In this document: positions 1-44,923 of the stretch, one piece after another
Layout: each line of letters opens with the position of its first letter
Position numbering within the stretch: position 1 is the stretch's first letter
From: Progne subis subis
Lineage: Eukaryota; Chordata; Aves; Passeriformes; Hirundinidae
Assembly (NCBI GenBank): GCA_022316685.1
Contig: JAKJHU010000046.1
Location: forward strand, 3,526,001-3,590,000
Length of the DNA stretch: 64,000 bases
Direction: 5' to 3'
Notes under the pieces: model-generated
The model's database searches: none
Told to the model about the DNA's origin: nothing
The model's input: only the letters and a program-made list of their open reading frames with translations
Program-made: the position numbers and the translations under genes

Positions 1-1115
1 CCACACCTCCTACTACATCCCAGAGCAATGAGAGACTCCACTAGGAGCACTCTCAATGTCCCAGTTCAGCCATTGCATTCCCTATAGATTGCACTACTGT
101 TCCAAAAAGGAATATCTGCCAGCTCCATCTGTTGTGATCAGTGATTGCCAGTCCAGTGAGCAAGTCCTATTAAAAGGGCATCCAGAAATGCTCTTCCATA
201 TTGGCCCATTGTATTCCTGAATACAGTTTGTGTACAGGATTATATCTATCAGCTCTGTCCCATGTTGATGAGCCTTTTCTGGTAAATCCTTGAGTAGCAG
301 CAGATTCTCAATAACCAACAGAATCTAAGAAAGTCTTAGGCCACCAATAAGCCACTGTGTTTCTCAGTATCCCAGAATACTGCATGTTTTTCCTGCTCTA
401 GTTTGTCACTAAAGCTATGCTAGCAAGAGCAGACGTATCTACCACACAGCCCACAGATCAAAAAGTATCTCATCACACATCAAACACAGTGCCTTCAAGC
501 AGACTAGGAGGCATTTGGTCACCTTATTACAGACTCCGTCTTCTGTTCACCTCAATAAACCAGCAAAACAATTCCCCAGAAAAAAAGCCCAGCATTTTCT
601 CAGTGAAATACACCCATGGGATACCTGACTGCAGAGCTAGAACAATTAAGAACTTCGTTGGGAGGCAGCTGGAATATCTTACCCATGTTTGTGTATTACT
701 GGCACTAAGAAATGGACCAGTTCCAGCAAAGAGAGAGACAAAAATTTGGTAAGGGGAAAAAAAAGAGTCAGAGAAAGGACAAGATAAAAGGTGGAGACTG
801 ACGCTTAGACAAGATAGCAGTAAGCACTTCTCTGTAGGGAGATGAAGGAGGGAGCATGAATGTGAAATGGACGTTAAGGCAGAATTACTTGGGCAAACCC
901 CTGTTTTGGGCTAGTTTCTGCGTGATTCACTTCTCTGTAATGCAACAGGGGAGACAAAGAATAGAAAACTCTGATTTCCATGGAGTCTTCTTTCCCCCCA
1001 CCCCCTCCTCCCTTTTGCTGTGTTTAGCATCAGCTTGTCAGACTTTGTTCCCTCAACTAAGCTTCATTCTGATTTCCACTTGACCTGTCACCACCCCTCA
1101 TGTCAGTCTACTTAC
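1..1115 (-). other. PAX2: PAX2 intron 4, donor-proximal part
   Basis: The intron starts with GTAAGT at 1115 and runs off the left edge. Nothing in this 1.1 kb resembles PAX2 exon 5. The sequence is of mixed composition with a C/T-rich patch at about 992-1012. No repeat family, RNA or open frame worth calling was recognised. Confidence 0.85.
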
Positions 1116-35329
<34,214 letters not shown>

Positions 35330-36260
35330 GGGGAGGCAAAGGAAGGGGAAGAAATCGGCTGAAGCCGCCGTGTCGCCTCTAAAACTCAACTTCAAGACTT
35401 AGGGGAGAAAAAATTAAAAAAAAAAAAAAAAAAAAAGAAAACAAAACAAAAAAGCACACGAGGAGGAGAGAGGAGGGGAGCAGCGGGATGCGCTGGGCCC
35501 CCGGCCCGGCGGAGCGGGCAGCGAAGTACTTTCCGGGGGGCGGGAGGGCTGCGCCGGCCTTGGGGGAGTCAGCAGAGTCCGTGGGAGCGAGGGACTGGCG
35601 GCGCCGGGGGGCAAGTGGGTGTCATGGCTGGGAGGGCTCAGAGCATCCCCGGCGGCGGGGAGGGGGTGCCGGAGCAAGGTGCGGCCGGCAGCCAGGCGGC
35701 AGAAGGCGCAGGAGGACGCGGCTCTCCCTCCTCCTCCTCCTCCCGCGATCCGGGGCTAGTTCATTTAAGTTCAAAGCAGAGTAGCAATCCCCGGGAAAGC
35801 GGCGAGCGGCGGGCGGGCGCGACCCCTCCTCTCGGCCGAGCGGCGGATCCGGCGCCCGGCGGACTTTCGCCCGAGGTGGGAAGTGCTTGCGAGAAGCCGG
35901 GGCCGGAGACTGGAGCCTCCGCTCCCGGTGTGTGTCTCTCTAAAAGCCGCAGCGCCCTCAGCCCCCCGCCCGCCTCCCCGGAGATGGATGACTTGTCAGA
36001 CAAAGGCAATAGATTCCGACACTCTCTGATTCGCCAGCGCGCCGAGCCGAGCGCGGCCAGGAGAGGAGAGGAGAGGGGAGAGGAGAGAGAGGAGGGCCGG
36101 GCCGGCGGCGCTCGGCGCGGGGGGGGCCGGTGCCTGCGGGACCCGGCGGCGGGGGAGCCCCGGCCGCGCTCCGGAGCGCCCCGGGCCGTGCGTGTGCGGG
36201 GCGGTGGTGCCCCTGCCCGGCCCGCGGGAACGGACCTGAGCCCCGCTTTGTTGTCACTCG
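35330..36260 (-). promoter_or_regulatory. PAX2: PAX2 5' UTR and presumed CpG-island promoter
   Basis: Immediately upstream of the start codon (rightwards) come a 21-A run (35416-35436) and then about 800 bp of GC-rich, CpG-dense DNA (35440-36260). It holds GGCGGG/CCCGCC boxes and no recognisable TATA box on the minus strand. Vertebrate PAX2 is known to have a long untranslated leader and a CpG-island promoter, so transcription most likely starts somewhere here. The non-GC block at about 35990-36050 (GACTTGTCAGACAAAGGCAA on the plus strand, next to TTCCGACACTCTCTGATTCG) is unlike the surrounding filler and may be a conserved core. The exact start site cannot be placed from sequence alone. Confidence 0.7.
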
Positions 36261-36449
36261 CGGCTCAGGATCCTTAACTCCTTTATTTAGCACAAGCACA
36301 CACGCCTTGCTAGTTTTCACCTCCCTTCTCACGCTCCATTTTTATTTATTTATTTATTTATTTTAAACCGGGGACTTTACTCGGGGTAAAGCAGGACAGG
36401 AGGGGGATTCTATACACATCAAGGCTTCCGTGGTCTGCGGCTTAGTGTG

Positions 36450-36779
36450 GGAGAAAGAAAGAAAGGAGGTGAGGGAGAGAGAAGAAGGAAAAGAAAAAGG
36501 AGAGAGACAGCCAGAGGGGAGAGAGATCAAGAGAGGAATGTACAAAGAAGGAAAATAAAGAAAAGTAAATAGAAACCAGACAGAGGGAAAGAACGAACGA
36601 GACAGAGAGAGAAGGAAAGAGTAAGCAATCTTCTTGCACCTCTTTAAACCAAGAGACTAGGCCCGTTTCAGTCATCGCAAAGTTTTCCCTCACATGCATT
36701 TGGGGGAATAACAGCAAACCTAACCCCACACTTTCCACATCTCTGCGGCTTCTCTCTCCCTCCCTCTCTCTCTCTCTCT

Positions 36780-36823
<44 letters not shown>
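36450..36823. repeat. GA-rich tract, (CT)n and 41-T run upstream of the promoter
   Basis: A purine-rich stretch (36450-36620) is followed by ordinary sequence, then a (CT)n run (36754-36782) and 41 uninterrupted T (36783-36823). The purine and pyrimidine halves lie on the same strand, so they are partly complementary. Confidence 0.9.
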
Positions 36824-37808
36824 CCCCTAATGCTAGAGTGTGATTTTAAAAGTATACTACAAATAAGTCTACTGCTAAAATAGATATGGCTTTTACCTAG
36901 CAGTGCAATATATATAGCAAGTAAGAAACATCTTCTTAGGGTAACAACCAGGGGCAAAAAATGCAAGACAGAAATTGCTGTGAGTTCAATTTTGATTTTC
37001 AGACTTGAGAGTTCACCATCACCTGAAATGTACTTCCTTCTCTCTTCTTCCTTCATCCTTCCCCATCCCTCTGCTTATCTGTCACAAAACATCCCCCTCC
37101 CCTTTTTTTTTCTAACCACTTTAAGTAAAGAATGTCTGAGAGACCTTTATGAAATATTTTCCACTGTCTCATAAATCATTTTGGCACTTCAGCTGATGCT
37201 TTATCTTTCTCTCTGCTCTCTCTCTTTCCCTTGTGTGCAAAAAAAGAGGATGATTTGGAAAAATTTTTTTTTTTTTTTTGTTACACCACCGGGTTTACAT
37301 AGAAGCGAGTCCTCGGTGACTGCGGGGCTGCGCTGCGGACAGGCGCGGCGGGCACGGCTGAGGCGGCCCTGCCCGCTCCTGGCAGCAGCTCCTGCACAGG
37401 GTGAATTTTCCAGGGCACTGGGGGGCTCCGCGCTGCCCGCTCAGGATCCGCGCTGCCGCCCGCCTGGCCGAGGCGAAGGCACCGCTCCGTCTCTCCCGGG
37501 GAACTCCCGCCAAGCTGCGGGCGGCCTCTGCTTCCCGCTGGCTGCCCCGCTGCCGGGCCAGGGCACCCTGCTCACCGCGGACGCTCTGAGCCGCCGGCCG
37601 CAGCTCGCCCACCCGCCAGGTCCCCGTGCAGCGCTCCCGGCCCGGGCCCGGAGCGGCGGGACCGCCCCGCGCGGGGGCTGGGGGGCCGGGCTCAGGTGCG
37701 GGCGGCGGCGCTCCCCACCGCCGCCTCTAGATGGAGCCCTCCGGTCGCTTGGCAGAGCGGGGAAGCGCCGGCGGCGGGCCCGGGCCGCCGCGAACTCGCC
37801 GGGCCCCC

Positions 37809-37858
37809 GGCACGGCACGGCACGGCACGGCACGGCACGGCACGGCACGGCACGGCAC
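37809..37858. repeat. (GGCAC)10 pentanucleotide repeat
   Basis: Ten perfect GGCAC units inside the CpG island at 37.3-38.2 kb. Confidence 0.95.
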
Positions 37859-38002
37859 GTCTGTCCGTGGGACAGCGGTGGTTGTCGAGTGCTCCCGGCA
37901 GCAGAGTCCCCTGTTGCCGGCGGGGCCGGGATCCCGCTTATCGCCGCTGCCGGGAACCCCTCTCGCCGCTCGGCGCCTCCCGCGTTGCCCGTGCCTGGAA
38001 AC

Positions 38003-38054
38003 GGCCCTGTAACAACTCCCTGTTACAAGGCCCTGTAACAACTCCCTGTTACAA
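38003..38054. repeat. 26-bp perfect tandem duplication, each copy a hairpin
   Basis: Two identical 26-bp units (38003-38028 and 38029-38054). Each contains TGTAACA-ACTCCC-TGTTACA, a perfect 7-bp stem with a 6-base loop. Confidence 0.9.
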
Positions 38055-38560
38055 CTCTCCGTCACCCACCCGTCTAGGTCGCTTCTCGTCTTCCAGCAGT
38101 CACCGCCGCCCTTCCACCCTTCCGCCCCAGGCAGCCCCAGCTGCCCCCGCGCTTGAGGCCGTGCTCAGGCACACGGCCGAGCCCGAAGGCAGAGAGGGAG
38201 GTGCGGGCGGGAGTCCCCGGCAATGCCGGGTAGAAGGGAACTCCCTGCGCCTACAGTAACACTTGGTGAGTTCATGGACGCTCTCTCAGAGATGCTCTGA
38301 GCCTTTGTAACTGACGATTGTACGGTGAGGCAATGACAGCTTGGTGCTGGGCTGGTGCAGCCGGCAAATCCCAAACTTCCTCCCGATAACGTATTTTGCC
38401 TTAGTTTCCTCACTATTTTCTCATATCACTGAGAAGAGAGACAGGAATAGCAGACTCGAGAAATACACAAAATGAGCACTCTGCGACACGAAGCCTGAAA
38501 CCCATGGCACAGAAGTAACCCGAGTAAACCGGGGAGCCCTGGGCTTGGTAGAACAAGGAG

Positions 38561-38750
38561 GGAAGGGAAGGGAAGGGAAGGGAAGGGAAGGGAAGGGAAG
38601 GGAAGGGAAGGGAAGGGAAGGGAAGGGAAGGGAAGGGAAGGGAAGGGAAGGGAAGGGAAGGGAAGGGAAGGGAAGGGAAGGGAAGGGAAGGGAAGGGAAG
38701 GGAAGGGAAGGGAAGGGAAGGGAAGGGAAGGGAAGGGAAGGGAAGGGAAG
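38561..38750. repeat. (GGAAG)38 pentanucleotide repeat
   Basis: 190 bp, 38 uninterrupted units, all purine on the plus strand. The repeat is also written (GGGAA)n. It creates long repeat-encoded frames on both strands that are not genes. Confidence 0.98.
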
Positions 38751-39179
38751 GCTCTCTGTTTGCCGACCCCTTCCCCCACCACACATACCACAATATCACC
38801 TGGTGTGCCTTCCCACACCAGGCTTCCTGTAAGTATTGCTTTGTCAACATTTAAATCCATCGAACAATTTCTGCCAACCCAAATTAAAAATACCGGGCTG
38901 TCTGCGCACCCTGGGGCACTACCGTGTGCCCTGAGGGACCAGGCGAGGCCAAGACCACGGGCCTCTTTCCACTCCCATAGCTTTGCATCTCTTCTACTTC
39001 ACGAGCCCTGTGTGCTTATTTCCCTCTCCCACTTCAGATTAATCTTCTTTTTTTCCTTTCCCCCCCCCATTTTTTTTTCTTTTTCTTCTCCTACTTTTAT
39101 TTCTTTTTCTCAAAGAGAATCCGAGGATCTCCCCTTTCTTCTCTAACCCAGTCTTCCTCCCCACCCCGCCTTCCTCCAA

Positions 39180-39330
39180 GCTAGAAACATTTACACTTCA
39201 AAAGAGGTGGCCGCCTCTCTGCGGAAATTTCAAGAAAAATAAACTTTTTGGGGAGCTGCAATGATAGCCATCTTTCAATCTGCTTCATTAGCCGGCTTTC
39301 TCCTGCTGATCAAGTCGAAATCTTCTCCAT
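39180..39330. promoter_or_regulatory. Candidate conserved element upstream of PAX2
   Basis: AAGAAAAATAAACTTTTTGG, GCAATGATAGCCATC and TCTGCTTCATTAGCCGGC are packed in a non-repetitive block between C/T-rich filler. Confidence 0.3.
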
Positions 39331-41091
39331 TGTTGCTGTTTCCCACCCTTGGTTCCAATACACATAACCTCGAGGGCCCTGTCAGCTTCCCCTTCGAAGT
39401 CCTTTGAGTTCCTCCGTGCTGCCTTGGCTTCCCTAACTTGCCGCCTCGCCTTGTCCTTGTGAACCGGGCTCTACAGACACTGCTCTCGAAACCGCTCCCC
39501 CTGCTCCTCTGCCCGCTTGGGAAGGGCGCGGTGCCCAGGAACAAAAGGGGTCTGGCGGCGGGGGGAGCCCCTGGCAGGGCTCGGGCCTGGAGCAAACAGT
39601 TGTGCCTGTGACCACGGTGGGCTCCAGAGTCAGGACTTGCGCCCGCTTGGTTCCCGCTGTTTTCTACGGCTTGTCTGTAGCAAATTATGCCGGAAAACAG
39701 CTAAACGCGACCTATGACTATAAGGTGCAGGACGGTGTGCTGCAGAAGTAGAAGTTTTGGATTTGTACGCCATGGAGATGCCGCTAAGTTCTCGGCTCCA
39801 CACCCTTTTCCCTCTTATCAAGTGTGCAAACGCTTACAGCCTAAATGTTGGTAGTTTGGAGGTGTTTTAGCTCAACCCAAAATATTCTCAGCACCATATT
39901 TATGAATTCACAGAATAAATCTACACTGACCAGATAAGTGTGTTTTTCTGACGCATAGTTTCTGCATCTAATTTAACTTTCAGCATGAGAAAGTCAGTGG
40001 CGAAATCCCTGTCTGTGAAAAGATAGAGGGAAAAAAATGAAAAACTCCCCCCCCCCCAACACACAAAGATGTGAGCACTTAGGGGAAGGAGGCGGCATGT
40101 GTGTGTCAGAGGATCCTTCAAGTTAGGGGATGCTCTGATAAAACATTCTTGGACTTTACTTTTGGGGTGCTTTGTCAGAGGACAAAATGATTTCTGCCCC
40201 GAGATTTCTTGCTACCTCTCACCAACGAGCACCCAGATGAAAGTGGTACCCACATCTTCGCTGTAGGGGTGCTGTGGTCTGGTCAAACCGGAGGGGAGCG
40301 GGTGATGGGGCAGGGCAGAGGTGCCGAGCAGTAGCATGGAGATACACAGGACAGAAGCTGCGGGAGATTTCCGAGGGGTGCATAGGGCCGGGCAGGGCCG
40401 AGCAGGGCAGGGGGAAGCAGCCAGCGTCCAGCTGCTCCTCCCCGAACCCCCAGCTGCTCTGCCCAGAAGACTGCTCTTGGTGACCGAGTTTAACAAATAA
40501 ACATGAAGTTATGTTTTCAACGAACAATTAATAAGAAAGAGGGCGCGAAAAGAATAAAAGACCCCATCCTTCCCCTCCCCCTGTGTCTCCAAGCCCCTCT
40601 TCCCCTCTCCCTCTCTCTCCCCCTCTAAGCACCTCTGGTCACGTTGGAGGATGAGTTTTTGGAGAGCTTCTGGTACAATATGGAGCACCACGGGCTGCAA
40701 TTTCACACTCCACAGCACATTCCCCCTAAAGCTACTTTCTTTTTTTTCCCATCTAAGACCCCCTCATGTCTCCCCCTCTCTCTTTCTCTAGCTCTTTTGT
40801 GAGCCATGGGTGGGTTGCATGTCTGGGGGACGCCGGGGCCGCGAGGAGGCCGGCGGCCGGGCCCTGCCAGCGGGGCGGGTGCGTGTGTGTACCGGGGGGC
40901 TGAGCTCCCCCCTCGCCCTGCCTGCTGCTGGCTTTTCCCTTCTCTGCATTTGTTTGCCCTGAATGGTAATAGCCCACGTGTGCTGCTCTTTATTCAGTCA
41001 CCGACACTTTAACCTCTCCTCTTTACAAGAGAGCGTTTGCCACAAAAACGAGACAAGCTGAAGACCTTTTGCAGCCTCATTGAGGGGAAAA

Positions 41092-41149
41092 AGAAAAAAA
41101 AAAAAAAAAAGAAAAAAGAAAAAAAAGAAGAAAAAAAAAAAAAAGAGTA
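41092..41149. repeat. A-rich tract with G interruptions
   Basis: About 58 bp of A with isolated G (AAAAAAGAAAAAAAAGAAG type), followed by AGAGTAGAGGGGGGG. Confidence 0.9.
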
Positions 41150-41199
41150 GAGGGGGGGTGGTGTAAGAGTCAACAATGTGAAGAGACACTTCTGCAACA

Positions 41200-41800
41200 A
41201 AGCCGCCTCTTAGCGCACCGGGACGGCCGGAGCTGGGGCGAGGGTCCGAGCCTCCCGGGCCACAGACATATAGGGACAGGGGCGGCCTCAGCGCAGATCG
41301 CCACAGCCTGCCCCTCCCCACCCTAAGGAGGCAGGCAGCGAGGGGGCACGCGGCTCCCAGCCCCGAGCTGGGGCCTCGGTCCATCCCTGCCCCGGAACAT
41401 CACACCTAGCGCGGGCTGGAGTAGCCCCCGCTGCAAGTGGGTCCCCGGACCCGTTTCCTGTCGAGGCCGGTTTCCTCCGTGGGCCGGCTTCGCCCGCTCG
41501 CCACAAAACTCCTGCCACCGATGGCTCCTTTTGTCTGTCCCGCAGTCCCAGAGCCCCTCCGCTCGTCTGCCTGCTCATTTCTTTGCCCCGGAGCGGCGGA
41601 GCGGGGATGAGGGCAGGGGGGTTTCGTGCTGCCCCTCTGACCCAAAACCGAACTGGCCCAGATGTGAACTCTGACTCTTTCGTGATAGGAGACCGTGCCA
41701 CTGGCAAGGCCCAGCTGTCTCCTGCCTTTGCCCTGGGCTGCCGCTGGGGTAGAGGCGTGGGAGCCCCCCCTCCATTGCCTCCTCCCCCCCCACGCTGGAG
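41200..41800. promoter_or_regulatory. CpG island
   Basis: GC-rich CpG cluster with no gene recognised. At its right side an AT-rich stretch with TGAATTAGACGCTTATTAAA (41849-41868) looks conserved. Confidence 0.45.
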
Positions 41801-42290
41801 ATGTCTTCTTTTTTTGTCCTCTAATTTCTCCATAAAACTCCCGATGAGTGAATTAGACGCTTATTAAAGTCTCCTTTTAATCAGCAGTAGTGGGAGATCC
41901 TCCCTCCCTCTATCTGCCCGTCCAAGGTTAGTTTGCCTCAGGGCGATTTGCAAATGTTAGGATTTACAGTTATCACACGCAAAAACATTTATATAACCCC
42001 TAACTATAATACACCCATAAAACGGGGAGGCAGCGAAAACTGCTGCGGATCAGCGAAAAACCCTATGGCTTGCCCATTAAAGTCCTCGGAAAGGGTAATT
42101 CCAGCAGTCAGAGGGGCCAAAGTGTGGTAATGACTGCCTGGGATTCACATCTCCAAAAATGATCGCACAAAAAGACCCGCCGGGGAGAGGGGCGACCGCT
42201 TCGCTCCACTCCCTCTGTGGAGCCGGCGGGGGAAGTTGGAAGCAGACTTCTTCATACATGCAGTAGAAAGTGATAGATATGCCTCGAGAC

Positions 42291-42462
42291 TTCCTTCCTT
42301 CCTTCCTTCCTTCCTTCCTTCCTTCCTTCCTTCCTTCCTTCCTTCCTTCCTTCCTTCCTTCCTTCCTTCCTTCCTTCCTTCCTTCCTTCCTTCCTTCCCT
42401 TCCTTCCCTTCCTTCCCTTCCTTCCCTTCCTTCCCTTCCTTCCCTTCCTTCCTTCCCTTCCC
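42291..42462. repeat. (TTCC)n followed by (TTCCTTCCC)n
   Basis: About 107 bp of perfect TTCC tetranucleotides (42291-42397) pass into a 9-bp higher-order form TTCCTTCCC to 42462. The strand is all pyrimidine. Confidence 0.97.
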
Positions 42463-42499
42463 GGCCAAGTGAGCCCGAACAATTTCTATACACACAAAT

Positions 42500-42990
42500 C
42501 CACCTCCCCAGAGAAAGTTGCTGCGGTCGCGTTTCTGGCGGTGGTTCCCAAGCCCTGTTGCGAGCCCTGCCTCTGCCCCACGCTTCTCTCCGCCACGGAC
42601 GGCTCTCCGGTCGGATGGGATGCGTCGGGAGCTGGGTTGGGGAAGGCAGGCTCGTTTCCACCGCTAAACAAAGGCTGGAAACGCACCAACAAAGGACCTG
42701 GCGCGGCCCCTCCGCCCCGTGCGAGAGCCGCAGGTGAGGGCTGGGGCTTGCCCGGCCGGACGCGGGGGGTCCTGCTTGCGGAGCAGTGCTTGAATCGGCG
42801 GCGGGGGGGATATGCGAGTCTGCAGGGCTTCGGGAGAAACTGGTCGTAAGTTGGTGGGGAAACTTTCTTCCCCCTTCCCCTCTTTGTGGGAAAGCCGGGA
42901 AAACGGGCGAATTTAGCTCTCTCTCTGCCTGTGCCATTCGCAAAGGCGGGCTCCTTCCCTTCCCCTGGCTGGGAGCCGCCAAAGCTCAAG
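42500..42990. promoter_or_regulatory. CpG island
   Basis: CpG-rich segment just right of the (TTCC)n repeat. It passes into an AT-rich block with GACGCCTAATTAAAAAAAGT at about 42994-43013 that resembles a conserved element. Confidence 0.45.
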
Positions 42991-43080
42991 TTAGACGCCT
43001 AATTAAAAAAAGTGGCAGAAAGACTCATGCCTCTTTAACGTCGGCTGTTAATGACCTCGGAGTTTACTGCCTCTGAGGAG
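42985..43080. promoter_or_regulatory. Candidate conserved element
   Basis: GACGCCTAATTAAAAAAAGT and GTCGGCTGTTAATGACCTCG occur within 100 bp, a sharp switch from the CpG island to its left. Confidence 0.3.
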
Positions 43081-43566
43081 GAAAACACGGAGGGAGATGT
43101 AGAGGGATGAAGTCAGCGGGGAAACCGAAGGGCTGAAAGAAGTGTGGAGGGGTCTCTCAGCGTAGTGGAGGAAAAGAAAGAGAGATTAAAGGAAGCGTGG
43201 GGGAAATGGAGAATTCTAACTTATAATAAGGAGCTGGAAGGTTGAGGGGGCGGGGAAGGACTGAACTGTGATCCGACACCAAAGCCCTCCAGTTCCCCTG
43301 GCTGCCTCATCTGAGCAGCTCGGGCGGGATGCGGAGTCAGGGAACAACTGTGCGGGCGCGGGAGAGGGGCACGCAGAGAGGAGAGAGGACGAGCGGATCC
43401 AGGATGGAGGGACGGACAGAGGGAGGGAGGTTTTCCGAGCGCGGAGCGTTGTTCCCGGGTGCCTGCCTTTCCTCCTCCTCACTCGGACCCTGGTACTTTG
43501 CTCCTTCCTCTCCTCTCTGAGGTTTGCCCACCAAACGTCACCAATCAATACGAACCCCGGCTCTAT

Positions 43567-43618
43567 GGGTGCGTGTGTGCGTGTGTGTGCGTGTGTGAAC
43601 GTGTGTGAGCGTGTTTGT
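43567..43618. repeat. GT-rich microsatellite
   Basis: GTGCGTGTGTGCGTGTGTGT-type run with CG interruptions, alternating purine-pyrimidine and thus Z-DNA-prone. Confidence 0.8.
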
Positions 43619-43939
43619 TGATCCTGACCTGCTGGACTTCAAAAATCTGCCTCTTCTGACTCCCTCACAGCCTGTAAGTTCAGAATTACAACCTTCTACA
43701 TCTATGCAAACTTTTATTTGTCCGAGAATTCCTTTCTCTAGGAGAGAGAGAAATTGTCACCATGTGAACGGATGATTTCTGACACACGGGGCTTTACCCC
43801 TCCCCCAGCGTGGGGAAAAATATCTCCCGTGGATGTCTTTGAACTGTGCACAATCCATAACTTTGGCAATATGTATGTAGTGTTATTTCTGCGAGGCGGT
43901 TTTCCAGGGTTAGGGGAGGTGGTTGCATTTTGCTAAATG

Positions 43940-44220
43940 GATCCTTTGTGGTGAGCGCAGATTTATGCCCAGTTTTGATTTATAATTAAATTAGCCTCTA
44001 ATTTGCAATATGTGCGTCTGTGTTTAAAATGTATCTAATCTGTGAAATTGAGGACTGGGGCACTTTAAATGAAAATCTACCTTTCGCCTCAAGGGTTTCT
44101 TTATATGAAGGGATAGCCGGGAGGGCAGCATGCAGCAGGAAAGTGAGGCTGTAATTTCCATTAGGAGGTGTCAATCAATCTTTCTTTTCAATACATCAAT
44201 TAATAAATCCGATTGGTACC
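43940..44220. promoter_or_regulatory. Candidate enhancer with PBX-MEIS-like site
   Basis: AT-rich block with TATAATTAAATTAGCC, CTCTAATTTGCAATATG, a minus-strand TGATTGACAC (44168-44177) and CATCAATTAATAAATCCG. TGATTGACAG is the known PBX-MEIS composite site; here only the last base differs. Confidence 0.4.
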
Positions 44221-44234
44221 GCGGGCTGCTCAAC

Positions 44235-44272
44235 ACCCCCCCACCCCCCCACCCCCCACCCCCCGCCCCCGG
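44235..44272 (-). repeat. C-run cluster; G-quadruplex motif on the minus strand
   Basis: Five C runs of 5-7 bases separated by single A or G bases. The minus strand has G-runs with loops of one base, a textbook quadruplex pattern. It lies at the left edge of a CpG island. Confidence 0.85.
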
Positions 44273-44480
44273 GGCACTCTTTTTGGCCGGATGGGGAAGT
44301 GTGAGGGGAAGGCAAACTTTGGCAGGGAAGTCCCCGCAGGCAGAGCCCGACCCGACCCGCCCTCCCCCCTCCCCTTCTCCCCCGCTCCGGCCCTGCGCGG
44401 GGCTCCGGGACCGGCTCCAGCCTCGGCGCGGCGCTGGGGGCGGCAGGCGAAGCCGCCGGGACTCCCTCCGTCGGCTCTCG
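44270..44480. promoter_or_regulatory. Small CpG island
   Basis: GC-rich, CpG-dense sequence between the C-run cluster and an AT-rich block. No gene seen. Confidence 0.45.
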
Positions 44481-44569
44481 GGGTTTCGCAGAACTAAATT
44501 GACACAACTTGGTGAGATACGGTCAATTTTTTTCGCCCCCGCAGTGGGGGTGTGCACACGCGGTTAGAT

Positions 44570-44760
44570 CTGGGCCCGGGACCCCCCGTCTTCGTTGATT
44601 TATATTTAGGCTTCGCTTATTTGAGCAGCCCTCCCCCACCGTCCCACCCCACGCAGCTCTAACCCGGGCAATAGTATCATCGGTTTAATTGGTTATTTTC
44701 CAACGGAACCGCAGCACCTAGCTTTAATTTTTCACAATTAAAAAGCGGCCGGGATGGCGG
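44570..44760. promoter_or_regulatory. Candidate conserved element
   Basis: GTTGATTTATATTTAGGC, ATCATCGGTTTAATTGGTTA and TTTAATTTTTCACAATTAAA lie at the right edge of a CpG island. Texture-based call. Confidence 0.3.
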
Positions 44761-44867
44761 GGAACTCCTCCAGCCTGACAGCTCGCCCTAGCTCTCCCTG
44801 CTGTTAGCGTATGTTCCTCACCTACAGATTAACGCGGGAAGAGGGGAAAGAGGGTATTTATTACTTT

Positions 44868-44923
44868 TTCTTTTTTTTTTTTTTTTCTTTTTTTTTTTTT
44901 TCTTTCTTTTTTTTTTTTTTTTT
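44868..44923. repeat. T-rich tract with C interruptions
   Basis: About 55 bp of T broken by single C bases, next to an AT-rich block. Confidence 0.9.

Larger units (their letters stand above)
37300..38230. promoter_or_regulatory. CpG island upstream of PAX2
   Basis: About 0.9 kb of GC-rich, CpG-dense sequence containing the (GGCAC)10 repeat and the duplicated hairpins. It lies 2 kb upstream of the probable promoter. It could serve an alternative or divergent transcript, but nothing coding is supported. Confidence 0.6.

Noticed and set aside
1..1115. Search for PAX2 exon 5 left of exon 4
   Set aside because: No sequence encoding the VPSTASPP/SYSINGILG region is present; intron 4 simply continues past the edge.
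35330..35395. Upstream in-frame extension of PAX2 (reading back to TTG at 35395)
   Set aside because: No ATG lies between the upstream in-frame TAA (35401-35399) and the ATG at 35329, and the known PAX2 start MDMHCK fits the latter.
37181..38038. 285-codon plus-strand frame
   Set aside because: Contains the translated (GGCAC)10 repeat (GTARH) and GC-island composition. No start context, splice evidence or family.
38413..38860. Overlapping frames on both strands with SLPFP/GREGK repeats
   Set aside because: Pure translations of (GGAAG)38.
42291..42462. CRISPR-like regular array
   Set aside because: Units are 4-9 bp with no spacers; it is a microsatellite in vertebrate DNA.
42077..42982. 301-codon minus-strand frame
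   Set aside because: The middle is the translated (TTCC)n microsatellite (GRKE repeats). The flanks are CpG-island sequence with no domain.
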